Part shown: piece by piece, positions 37,758-46,887 of the stretch
Numbering within the stretch: the first letter of the stretch is position 1
How the letters are laid out: every line of letters begins with the position of its first letter
Source: Breoghania sp.
GTDB taxonomy: Bacteria; Pseudomonadota; Alphaproteobacteria; Rhizobiales; Stappiaceae
NCBI RefSeq assembly: GCF_030066895.1
Contig: NZ_JASJAV010000002.1
Coordinates: 62,001 to 126,000 of the forward strand
Length of the DNA: 64,000 nt
Direction of reading: 5' to 3'
Position numbers and translations under genes: made by a program
Notes under the pieces: model-generated
Told to the model about the DNA's origin: nothing
Seen by the model: only the letters and a program-made list of their open reading frames with translations
Database searches by the model: none

Positions 37758-39565
37758 ATGAGTCTTTCCGTTGCGTCGCGTAGTCCTTGCCCCAGCGTGA
37801 TGAAAAAGATCGTGATGCGGCGTCGCGCCGTTTTCGCGTCTCTCGTCGTCGCGAGCCTCGTCAGTATCGCCGTGCTAATGTTTTCCGCCATGCGGCGCGG
37901 CGGCATCCTGCCAGTGGAAGGCGTGTTGCTCGCGCTCTTCCTGGTCATGCTACCTTGGCTCGTCATCGGCTTCTGGAATGCGGTCGTCGGGCTCCTGCTC
38001 ATGCGGTTTTTCCGTGATCCGGCCGCCGCCGTCAATCCGCTACTCAAAGACGAGCACCCGAATGCCCCGCTGACGACGTCGATCGCCATCCTCGTCTGTC
38101 TCGGGAACGAGGAGATCGAGGGTGTCGCGCGCAGCGTGGAGATCATGCTGGAAGACCTCCTGCACAAGGGTGTCCTTCCGCATTTCCATCTTTATCTGCT
38201 CTCCGACAGTTCCTGGGACGACATCATCGATCAGGAAGAAGAGGCCTTGCCGCCTCGCTGAAGGCGCGCTGGGGGAGCGATATCGATGTGACCTACCGTC
38301 GTCGTACCGACAACTATGCCTCCAAGGCCGGGAATATCCGCGACTTTTGCGAGCGCTGGTGCTGGATGCCGACAGCTACATGGATGCGTCCGCCATCCTG
38401 CGGCTCGTGCGGCTGATGCAGTCGAACGAGAGGCTCGGCATCGCGCAAAGTTTCGTGGTCGGCCTGCTGACGATGAGCGCGTTTGCCCGCGTCTTCCAGT
38501 TCGGCATGCATCTCGGCATGCGCTCCTACACGCTCGGCTCCGCCTGGCGGCAGGGCGATTGCGAGCCCTATTGGGGCCACAACGCGCTGATCCGCCTCAA
38601 ACCCTTCATCGAGGACTGCCATCTGCCGGAACTGGATGGGCGTGGCCCCCTGTCGGGACCTGTTCTCAGTCACGATCAGGTCGAGGCGGTCTTGATGCGC
38701 CGCGCGGGCTACGAGGTGCGCGTCATTCCTGAGGAAGGCGGCTCCTTCGAGCAGAACCCGCCGACCTGATCGAATTCATCCGCCGCGACCTGCGCTGGTG
38801 CCACGGCAACATGCAGTATCTGAAGCTTCTGGGCATGAAGGGCATCCGCCCCGTCGGTCGGATGCAGCTTGTGCTCGCCATTCTGATGTTCGTCGGCTCA
38901 CCCGCCTGGGTCGCCTTCATGATCCTCTCCGCAGGGCTCGTCATCGTCTATGACGATGCCACCCGCAACTTCAATCCTGCCCTCGGCGGGGTGCTGTTTG
39001 CCTGTGTCATGACGATGGTCTTCGCTCCGAAATTCGCCACCGTTGCGGACATTCTGGCCAATTCTGAGCGTCGACGCGCCTTCGGTGGCACGTGCGTATC
39101 GTCCTGAGCGTCGTGGGCGAGATCGCCTTTTCCATGCTGCTTGCCCCCGTCATGGCGATCACGCACACGGTTTTCATCGGCAAGCTGGTATTGGGCAAGG
39201 GCGGTACCTGGGCAGCACAGCGTCGCGGGCTCCATGCGGTGCCGTGGATGAGCGCGGTGCGCCGCCTGTGGCCGCAGACCCCGTTCGGCGGTGCCGGTGT
39301 CGCGTGGTTCTCGGTCTTCGCAAGCCCCGTGCTCATACCGGCATTGCCGATCATCCTCGGGCCGTTGATCGCCATTCTCTTTGCGCGGCTGAAGGCATCA
39401 ATGTTCCTGGGGCGTCTGGCGCTTGCCAGCGGTCTGTGGCGCATTCCGGAAGAAGCCTCCCCGAGCGCCGATCTGTGTAGCCTCGGCCTTCCGGCCCTGC
39501 CTTCATTGGCAGAGACTTCGGTGCCCGGTCTGATCTTTGAGGATGCGCCCACCGCTGCCGAATGA
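37758..39565 (+). pseudogene. opgH: Glucan biosynthesis glucosyltransferase OpgH, at least four frameshifts
   Basis: Membrane GT2 that polymerises the beta-glucan backbone of osmoregulated periplasmic glucans. Segments in changing frames: ASLVVASLVSIAVLMFSAMRR, TSIAILVCLGNEEIEGVARSVE, LYLLSDSSWDDI, VTYRRRTDNYASKAGNIRDF, LVLDADSYMDASAILRLVR (donor/metal Asp), YWGHNALIRLKPF, LSHDQVEAVLMRRAGYEVR, DLRWCHGNMQYLKLLG (Q-x-x-R-W-like). Then come C-terminal helices and WAAQRRGLHAVPW. Shifts lie near 38250, 38345, 38757 and 39085. ATG 37758 is chosen. Its loss, with OpgC, removes periplasmic glucan synthesis. Confidence 0.85.
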
Positions 39566-39582
39566 GCCTTGCGGGTGCGCGT

Positions 39583-42500
39583 TTAGGCGGAAAATCCCTG
39601 CGCCGGTTTCGCGTCGATCTCCGCCATGGCGTTCGGGGCTGATTTCTTCAAAAACGCCTCGAGCGCCGCAATGCCATCCCGGTCTTCCCCCTTGCGGCAA
39701 CGCGTCAGGCTTTTGCGGACAATTCGCCCGCTTTCGCCGTGGCGGTTCTGGGAGGCGAGCCAATTGGCGAAATCGAGTGCGGTTCGCGCCTCAAACAGCA
39801 GCATGTTACGTCGCCGCGTATGTTTCAGGGCGCGGACGAACAGACACTCCGTCTGCTCGGGCGGCGCTGTCTGTGCATCCAGTACGGCACATTGGCGCCA
39901 CAGCTCGCTCTGGTAGAAGCCTTCGTGACTCTGGCTGGCCTGTAGGGTTGCACTTTCCAGCCGTTTTCGCGCTTTCTCAAAGGCACCTGCGCGCAGGTCG
40001 CCTTGGGCCAGCATGGCCAGAAGGTATGGATACGCGACCCGGGCGCCCATGCCGATCAGAGCCGCAAATCCTGTCTCGGCAAGCTGCAGACCGTCATCCA
40101 CCTCGCCGGACCGGATCATGGCGTGGCCCAGAGTGATCTGCGCCCATCGTCCCCAGAAGGGCAGGGAGCGGTTGCCGCAATATTCGAGTGCCATCTGTGC
40201 CGCCTCGGCGCTGTCCGGTCGGCCGAGCAGGTCGTGAAGTATAGCCCGGCACAACAGCGTGTAGCCGAGCGTATGCCCATGGTTCAGCTCCATCGCCATG
40301 CGCAGCGAGAGATGGCTTGTCTCCAGGGCCGTTTCGCTCATGCCGAGCATTGCCTGCGACATGGCGAGGAAGGCCAGCACGCCCGGTCGCGAGTCCTTGC
40401 CGAAGAGCACGGAGCGGTAGGCCTGTTGAGGGTTGTTGTAGAGATCGGGGATGACGGATAGGTGCTGACGGGATTCCGCGGGGCGTCCCGACCAGAACAA
40501 CGAAGCCCCCATTTGTCGGCGCGCTTCGATTTCGTAGTAGGGATTGGATTTCTGACGAGCCGTGGCTAGGCATTTGCGCGCAAGACGCAGGGCCTGTCTG
40601 TGCTGGCCGCGCACCAGCATGATGATCTGTTTGCCGAGCTGCGCGCTCAGCAGAGATCCGTTCACCGCATTCAGATGGTCGGGCGCGATCTGGCCGACGA
40701 GCTTGAGAGCCTTGTTGAAATGGCGTTCGACCTCCGGTTCGGTGAAGCCGTCCTCCACCATCAGCACCGTGCCGAGCGCCACCAGCGCCTTCATTTCGGT
40801 CCGGACCCGATCCGGGCCTGCAGGCGCCTCGCGCGCAAGCCGCAGGGCTTCTTCGGAAGCTGCCCGCGTCTTCTTTAGGTTCGATCGTGCGGCCGCGCGT
40901 TTTGCTGCGGTCAGCCAGTACCCGGCAGCCGCCTCTGGCCGCCCCGCCTCGCGCGCATGGTGTGCCAGCAATTCTGGACGCGCCTGTGCCGGGCCCGCTT
41001 CCCAATTCTCTTCCAGCAACTCCAGAATGCGGGCATGGATGTAAATCTTGTCTTCACGCCAAAGACCGGCATAAGCCGCATCCTGAACGAGGGCATGCTT
41101 GAAGCGATAGGTCGGCATGCGCCCGGCCGTGCGATAGACGAGATCTGCCGCAACGAGTTGATCCGTCGCCTTATCGACCAACCCTCTCAGCTCGTTCTCC
41201 CCTTTGCCGACGGTGGGCGGCAGGCCGGTCGCCGCGGCAACGCGAACGAGCATTTCCAGAGTGAAGTCGCGCCCGAGACAGGCTCCGATCTGCGCGATCC
41301 GTTTCGGCGAGAGGCTGTCTGGCTCGCCGGGGTAGAAATCGTCCAGCCGGGCGGTGAGGGAATCGCGCAAGGTCGCTGGAATGCCGTCAGCGGGCATTCG
41401 CGAGGCAGGGAGAGGGGCCGCGATGTCGTGTCCGTCGTTTTTCTCGAGGACGGCGCGCGTCAGTTCCTCGATGAAGAGAGGAACGCCGTCGGATCTTTCA
41501 ACGATCCGCGCGATCCAGTCTGAGGGCAGAGCCTTCGCTCCAGTGAGGCGGACAACGCTGCTGACGATCACTGCGGAATGCGTCTGGTTCAATCTTTCCA
41601 GGGTGAGAGAGCGGCAGTTTCGCGCCGTTTTAAGCCCGCTCAACGGCGTCTCTTGCTCTGTCTGGGGAGAGGGTCGGTAGGTGGCGATGATCATCACCGG
41701 CTTGTCCGCGGTGCGCGCCGCTAGGTCCTCGATAAGCGCAAGCGAGGTTGCATCCGCCCAGTGCAGATCCTCCGCGACCAATATGAGCGGATGTTGGCGG
41801 GCGAGATCTTCCAGGCAGGAGACCAGCAGATCCGTCGTGCGTGTGCGGATTTCCTCCGGCGAAAGCGTGCTCAGCAAGGGCAGATATTGCGCGGCGGGCA
41901 GATCGACGAGACGGGCGAGAAGCGGCACATAGAACCCGTCTCGGATCCCCAGATCCGTCAGAAAGGCGCGCAGGCGCAAGACCTTGGCTTCTTCCGTCTC
42001 CTCTTCCTCCAAAGCGATGAAATGGCTGAGGCTGGCTGCGAACGGGTGGAGTGGGGTCCGCGTGAAGAGCGCCGAGCATTGCAGCTTGATCGAATGCAGG
42101 CCTTCGCCGTTTGCCAGCCTTTTCAGAAAGTTACGGGTCAGCCGTGACTTGCCGATGCCCGGCTCCCCGATCAGACACACGACCTGCCCACGCCCCGCGC
42201 ATGTCTTCTCCCAGGCTTCGAGCAGGACCGCCTGTTCGTCGTTCCGGTTGACGAATTCGGACAGGGTGTCCTCTCGGGTCCGGTCGAAACGTGTGGGCCC
42301 GTGCGTCGGCATGACGGGGCGGTGCACCGTCAACGCCTTGCGAAAACCCTTGATCCGGGCCTTGCGCGCCCGTCCATAGCGAAAATCGGTATGTGTCAGC
42401 CGGAACGTGGTGTCGTCGACCAGCACCATGTTTTGGCCCGCCTCGTTTTGCAGGCGCGCGGCAAGGCTGGGGGCGGGGCCGAGCAGCTCCAGCCCGTCCG

Positions 42501-42918
42501 GGTCGTCCGCCCGCCGGTCGACCACCGCAACCTCGCCCGTGGCAACCCCGATGCGCAGGCGAAGCTCCCGCCCGTTATGCTTTCCGGATCGGAGCCCATC
42601 CGACGATCTCTGGATGTTCCCGATAATGTCGAGCGCGGCCATGACGGCGCGGCTGGCATTGTCCTCATGGGAGAGCGGATAGCCGAAACAGCAGAGGATG
42701 CCGTCGCCCTTGTGATGACAGATGATCCCGCCGAAAGCGAAGACGGCACGACGCACCGTCTCCCGGTAGCTGTTGAAAACCGCCCACAGGTCCTCAGGCT
42801 CCAACGCGCACGACATGGCCGTCGATTGCACGATATCGCAGAACACGACGCTGACTTGCCGACGCTCGGACGTATTTCCGTAAGTCGGTACCCGGGAGGC
42901 TAGGTGTGCAGTGCTCAA
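39583..42918 (-). CDS. Class III adenylate/guanylate cyclase fused to AAA-type ATPase and TPR-like repeats
   Basis: 1111 residues, the longest intact gene in the window. The cyclase homology domain (about 20-210) has QVSVVFCDIVQSTAM with the first metal Asp, ICHHKGDGILCCFGYP with the second, and RLRIGVATGEVAVV. The ATPase domain (about 230-560) has Walker A VVCLIGEPGIGKSRLTRNFL and Walker B PLILVAEDLHWADATSLALIEDL, typical of the STAND-like AAA_16 group. The remainder is helical TPR-type repeats (EAAAGYWLTAAKRAAARSN, RPDSAEAAQMALEYCG). Such proteins probably couple ligand or partner binding to cyclic nucleotide production. TTG 42918 is the only start giving the complete cyclase domain; no strong ribosome site is seen. 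No lesion in 3.3 kb. Confidence 0.88.
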   Translation of the reverse strand: MSTAHLASRVPTYGNTSERRQVSVVFCDIVQSTAMSCALEPEDLWAVFNSYRETVRRAVFAFGGIICHHKGDGILCCFGYPLSHEDNASRAVMAALDIIGNIQRSSDGLRSGKHNGRELRLRIGVATGEVAVVDRRADDPDGLELLGPAPSLAARLQNEAGQNMVLVDDTTFRLTHTDFRYGRARKARIKGFRKALTVHRPVMPTHGPTRFDRTREDTLSEFVNRNDEQAVLLEAWEKTCAGRGQVVCLIGEPGIGKSRLTRNFLKRLANGEGLHSIKLQCSALFTRTPLHPFAASLSHFIALEEEETEEAKVLRLRAFLTDLGIRDGFYVPLLARLVDLPAAQYLPLLSTLSPEEIRTRTTDLLVSCLEDLARQHPLILVAEDLHWADATSLALIEDLAARTADKPVMIIATYRPSPQTEQETPLSGLKTARNCRSLTLERLNQTHSAVIVSSVVRLTGAKALPSDWIARIVERSDGVPLFIEELTRAVLEKNDGHDIAAPLPASRMPADGIPATLRDSLTARLDDFYPGEPDSLSPKRIAQIGACLGRDFTLEMLVRVAAATGLPPTVGKGENELRGLVDKATDQLVAADLVYRTAGRMPTYRFKHALVQDAAYAGLWREDKIYIHARILELLEENWEAGPAQARPELLAHHAREAGRPEAAAGYWLTAAKRAAARSNLKKTRAASEEALRLAREAPAGPDRVRTEMKALVALGTVLMVEDGFTEPEVERHFNKALKLVGQIAPDHLNAVNGSLLSAQLGKQIIMLVRGQHRQALRLARKCLATARQKSNPYYEIEARRQMGASLFWSGRPAESRQHLSVIPDLYNNPQQAYRSVLFGKDSRPGVLAFLAMSQAMLGMSETALETSHLSLRMAMELNHGHTLGYTLLCRAILHDLLGRPDSAEAAQMALEYCGNRSLPFWGRWAQITLGHAMIRSGEVDDGLQLAETGFAALIGMGARVAYPYLLAMLAQGDLRAGAFEKARKRLESATLQASQSHEGFYQSELWRQCAVLDAQTAPPEQTECLFVRALKHTRRRNMLLFEARTALDFANWLASQNRHGESGRIVRKSLTRCRKGEDRDGIAALEAFLKKSAPNAMAEIDAKPAQGFSA

Positions 42919-43103
42919 CGGCTGTCGCCCAATCTGGTGCGGTTAATCCGATGTGCACAACGAACAATCGGCCACCCGCACTCTCCGGTCGCGGCCTATT
43001 TGTTTTTCACGTTGGGGGAAGTGTGGAGGGAATGAAAAGATTTGTCCAGTCGTGCAAAGGAACGAGACGGACCAGGCTCATCTGCGTCGCATCGAGGTTG
43101 CAT

Positions 43104-43580
43104 TCACCCGGCGCGGCGCGCTGCCTGCACCATGTTTTCCAGCGCTCCCAGAAACGCGGACCGGTCCTTGCGGTCGACCGGAGGGTTGTTGCCGCGGATC
43201 TCTAACGTCTCGTGCAGGTGACGGTTCAGATCCCGCATGGCGAGCGCCATGCCGATACTGTCGGCATCGAACGGCTTGCTCGACTGGCCGAGCACCCGCG
43301 CGCCTTTTTCCAGGCACCGGGAGGTCAGCGGAATATCGTTGGTAATGCAGATACCGCGCGCGGTGATGGCGTCCGCGATCCAGTCGTCGGCCGTGTCCGG
43401 GCCTTCGGGTACGATCATGCGCTTGACCAGCGCGCTGTCGTCGAGCCGCATCCACTGGTTTGCCACGAAATGCATGACCAAGCCGTGCCGCTCTCCCACG
43501 CGCATCACTTCCGCCTTCACCGTACAGGCATCCGCATCCACATAGATCTGCGGATCGGTCGGGGTCGGTGCGTCGCTCAC
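43104..43580 (-). CDS. YaiI/YqxD-family protein (DUF188, PIN-like)
   Basis: 158 residues with the family pattern QIYVDADACTVKAEVMRVGER, ANQWMRLDD, GPDTADDWIADAITARGICIT and NDIPLTSRCLEKGARVL. The Asp residues of DADAC and the later DTADDW correspond to the PIN-like acidic site; Thr replaces the usual Pro in DADACPVK. The function is not established in the family; a nuclease-like role is suspected from the fold. GTG 43580 overlaps the TGA of the upstream ABC-F gene (GTGA), so the two were co-translated. Undamaged while its partner is wrecked. Confidence 0.85.
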   Translation of the reverse strand: MSDAPTPTDPQIYVDADACTVKAEVMRVGERHGLVMHFVANQWMRLDDSALVKRMIVPEGPDTADDWIADAITARGICITNDIPLTSRCLEKGARVLGQSSKPFDADSIGMALAMRDLNRHLHETLEIRGNNPPVDRKDRSAFLGALENMVQAARRAG

Positions 43581-45408
43581 GGGTTTGCCAGCTCCTCGCG
43601 CAGGATTTCGAGTTTGAGCTAGCGCTCCTCCGTCGCCTCAAGATCGGCTTCCAGTTTCTCAAGTTCCGCCGTCACCTTGGCAAAGCCGTCCGGATCCGAG
43701 ATCTTTCCGTGCCGCGTCGCGATGGCGATCTGGAGTTCCTCCATCTCGCTGGGCAAGGTCTCTAGCGCATGCTTGTCCTTGAAGGGGAACTTGCGTTTGC
43801 TCTGCTGAGGCTTCGCCGAGGATGCGGATTGCGCGGCGGACTTGCCGTCCTTCGCTGCCTTGGGCGCGGTTTCGGCTGTGGACCCGTCCTGCCCCTGGGG
43901 GCGTGCGCGAACCCCGTGACCGCGCTGGGCGACCATGTCGGAATACCCGCCCGCATATTCGATCCAGGCTCCGTCCTCTTCTCCGGCGATGACCGACGCC
44001 GCCACCCGGTCGAGGAAATCGCGATCGTGCGAGACAAGGATCACGGTGTCCGTGTAATCGGCGATCAGTTCCTACAACAGGTCGAGCGTTTCCAGATCGA
44101 GATCGTTGGTCGGCTCGTCCAGCACCAGAAAGTTCGACGGCGTTGCCAGTGCCCGCGCTAGCATCAGTCGCCCGCGTTTGTCGCCTGAAAGAGCGGAAAT
44201 CGGCGTGCCTGGCTGCTCCGGCGTGAACAGGAAATCCTTCATCTAGGCGACCACGTGCTTGGTGGCGCCTACCACCTCCACCATGTCGCCGCGCCCCTCC
44301 GTCAGGGCTTACTTCAGGGTCCAGGAAGGATCGAGGCTCGCGCAGCGCTGGTCGAGCGTCATCATCTGAAGGCTGGTGCCGAGCTTGATCGTCCCGCTGT
44401 CGGGGGCTAGCGCGCCCGTCAACAGATTCATGAAGCGTGGTCTTGCCCGCGCCGTTGGGGCCGATGGTGCCGATTCGGTTGCCGCGCTGGACGATTATGG
44501 AAAAGCGGTTGACGATCGTGCGCTTGTCGAAGGTCTTGGAGATATCCTCCGCCTCCACGACGACCTTGCCCGACGTCTGGCCCTCGCTGGCCGTCAGCTT
44601 GACGTTGCCTTACGCCTTTCTCTGCTCGCGGCGCTGGGTGCGCAGTTCGGCGAGTGCGCGCATGTGGCCCATATTGCGCTTTCACCTTGCTATGACGCCG
44701 TAGCGCACCCAATGCTCCTCCGCCACGATCTTGCGGCCGAGCTTGTGGTGATCGCGTTTTTCCTGCTCGAGTAACTCGTCCCGCCAGGTCTTGAAATTGG
44801 CGAACCCTTGGTCCATCCGGCGCAGGGTCCCGCGATCGAGCCAGAGTGTCGAGCGGGCCAGATCCTGCAAGAAACGGCGGTCATGCGAAATCAGAACCAT
44901 CGCGGAGCGCATGGAGGGAAGTTCCTCCTCCAGCCATTCGATCGCGGGCAGATCGAGATGGTTGGTCGGCTTGTCCAGCAAATAGAATGTCCGGAACGGG
45001 CGCCAGCACGCGGGCAAGAGCGGCACGGCGGGCTTCTCCGCCCGAAAGCGTATCGGGCTTTTCCTCTCCGGAAAGACCGAGTTCGTTCAACAGGTATTGC
45101 GCACGGTAATGGTCGTCGCCCGGCGCCAGCCCCGCCTCCACATAGGTGAGTGTCGTGGAGAACCCGGAAAGGTCCGGTTCCTGCGGCAGGTAGCGCACGG
45201 TCGCGCCCGGTTGAACGAAACGACGCCTACTGTCGGTCTCCACGAGACCGGCGGCGATTTTCAAAAGGTTCGACTTGCCGGAGCCGTTGCGTTCGACGAG
45301 GCACAGCCTGTCGCCGGTCGAGACGGACATTTCCACATCTTCAAACAGCGCAGTGCCGCCGAAGGTCAGCCGGGTCGATTGCAGAGTGAGGAGCGGAGGA
45401 GGTGCCAT
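43577..45408 (-). pseudogene. ABC-F ATPase (Uup-like), six in-frame stops and two frameshifts
   Basis: Soluble ABC-F protein acting on ribosomes or DNA intermediates, with two ABC domains and a C-terminal coiled coil. Domain 1: LTFGGTALFEDVEMSVSTGD, a damaged Walker A LVERNGSGKSNLL (usual G-x-NGSGKST), LSGGEARRAALARVLA. Domain 2: [30 protein letters not shown] (SGG altered), [27 protein letters not shown]. The coiled-coil end is EMEELQIAIATRHGKISD. Stops: TGA 44682-44684, TAA 44610-44612, TAA 44309-44311, TAG 44243-44245, TAG 44072-44074, TAG 43619-43621; frameshifts near 44980 and 44430. The most lesion-dense gene here, clearly old and unconstrained. Start MAPPPLLTLQ at 45408. Confidence 0.9.
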
Positions 45409-45850
45409 GATCCTTGCGCATTTACCCTTGTCCGTGCCGCACGACAAGGCTCACGTAAGTTTCCCGCGCATCATCTGTTGCCCGGATCTCCAGTGATATC
45501 TCTGGTGAAACCCCTGGCGAGATCGCCGGCTAACTGCCTGCGGCCATCGTATCACCGCAGTCATGACGCCTGGTAACCCTGTTCCATTCGAGGGCGTGCC
45601 GCTCGTTTAACGAGGTTACACATTCGTCCGCCAGACAATAACGTATACATGGCGACATGAAATGCGGTTACAGAGTGCACGAGTTACGAAAAGCAAGTCA
45701 AGAGAGAGCGATGTCAGTAACCATAATGCCATAAACTGACTGCCGCAGGCTAAAGATGGCCAAAAAAGGTCGCGCGACCGTGTAACAAGATACCGCGCTA
45801 AATCTCAGTAGAGAGAATTAAAATTTTAAACGTCTGATCACGGAATACAG
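45409..45850. promoter_or_regulatory. A+T-rich intergenic region upstream of the GntR gene
   Basis: 440 bases between divergent ABC-F and GntR genes, without a supportable gene and noticeably richer in A+T than the rest of the window. It holds the perfect palindromes TTAAAATTTTAA at 45818-45829, ending 21 bases before the GntR start, and CTCGTTTAACGAG at about 45601. ACGTATACAT lies at about 45641. Likely promoter and operator DNA for the regulator. Confidence 0.45.
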
Positions 45851-46534
45851 ATGCAGGTTCCGAAATACGAGTTGATTGCCGAGACACTCGGTCGTGAGAT
45901 CCGCGAAGGCGTTCACCCGGAAGGCGCACTCCTGCCGACGGAGGCGCAACTGTCTGTCCGTTTTCAAGTTAGCCGGCATACGATACGCCACGGCCTGCGC
46001 GCGCTGCGCGAACGTGGGCTCGTCAAGTCGCAGCAGGGGCGCGGAACGGAAGTGGTGAGAATCTGCGAGCGCACCGTCCGCGCCGGACGTCACCTGCTCG
46101 AAGGTTTCGCCGCCGCTCCCTTCGACTGGCCCTTTCGTCTGAGCGGTGTCTCCACCGTGACGGCGCAAGAGCGGGCGGAGATCGACTGGTCCTCGGCCGA
46201 ACAGATGCTGCGCCTGGCCGGCATCTTCGGCGACGAAGCCTCCACAATGGAGGCGCCTGCCCAGATCTTCCTGAATGAAAGCTGCGGTGATGTCGTTCCG
46301 CGCCTGGGGGATGGTCGCCTGCCGGATCTGCTGGCGCTCATGCATGGGCTTCGCTCAGCGCAGATACGGCAGGATATTCTCTGCGAAAGCGCAGATGGAG
46401 AGGAACGAAACCTGTGTCGACTGATCCTCATCCGTCGATATGTCGATGACACGGACAATGTCTATCTGGTGCTCCGCGCCACCTGCCCGCCGACCTCCTT
46501 CGCGCTCCACTCCATCCTCTCCGGCGCCGACTGA
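45851..46534 (+). CDS. GntR/HutC-family regulator (PhnF-like domain order)
   Basis: 227 residues: winged helix LIAETLGREIREGVHPEGALLPTEAQLSVRFQVSRHTIRHGLRALR and a UTRA-type effector domain (from about residue 80) ending VYLVLRATCPPTSFALHSIL. The UTRA strands are poorly conserved, so the effector cannot be guessed. The domain arrangement resembles PhnF, but it is 39 kb from the phn genes and no phosphonate gene adjoins it. ATG 45851 is the only good start. Undamaged; it may autoregulate through the palindrome just upstream. Confidence 0.75.
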   Translation: MQVPKYELIAETLGREIREGVHPEGALLPTEAQLSVRFQVSRHTIRHGLRALRERGLVKSQQGRGTEVVRICERTVRAGRHLLEGFAAAPFDWPFRLSGVSTVTAQERAEIDWSSAEQMLRLAGIFGDEASTMEAPAQIFLNESCGDVVPRLGDGRLPDLLALMHGLRSAQIRQDILCESADGEERNLCRLILIRRYVDDTDNVYLVLRATCPPTSFALHSILSGAD

Positions 46535-46887
46535 TCCGCCCGATCCCCCATCGTCTCATGTCGTCAGCCGCAAATCCCCGGCATCCGCGTCGCTCAGGTC
46601 ACGAGTGCGGTAGCCGTCTTGTGCATCAGTTTCATAAGGCGCGACGACTGGCACGCCGGAATTGCCGAAGCCCTTCACGCGCGTTCCAAATCATTCAGAC
46701 GCATCAATCATTCAATTGAATGAATCGACCCAATTGCACCCGGCGCTATTGTTGCATTGCGTAATGGGCATTAACGTTCGCCATGTTCGCGGCGTATCGG
46801 GAGGATGTGCGCGCGGGAAACACGAAGCATCGCGCTGCTCGTCGCAAACAGCACGGCGCCCCCGCGGGCGCAAAGGGAGGAACGTAT
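46535..46887. promoter_or_regulatory. Intergenic region with 16-base palindrome upstream of the thiolase gene
   Basis: 353 bases without a supportable gene. The sequence TCATTCAATTGAATGA at 46708-46723 is a perfect 16-base palindrome located 165 bases upstream of the thiolase start, and a half copy TCATTCAG precedes it at about 46691. Size and symmetry fit a TetR- or MerR-type operator. GGGAGG at 46875-46880 is the ribosome site of the next gene. Confidence 0.55.
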
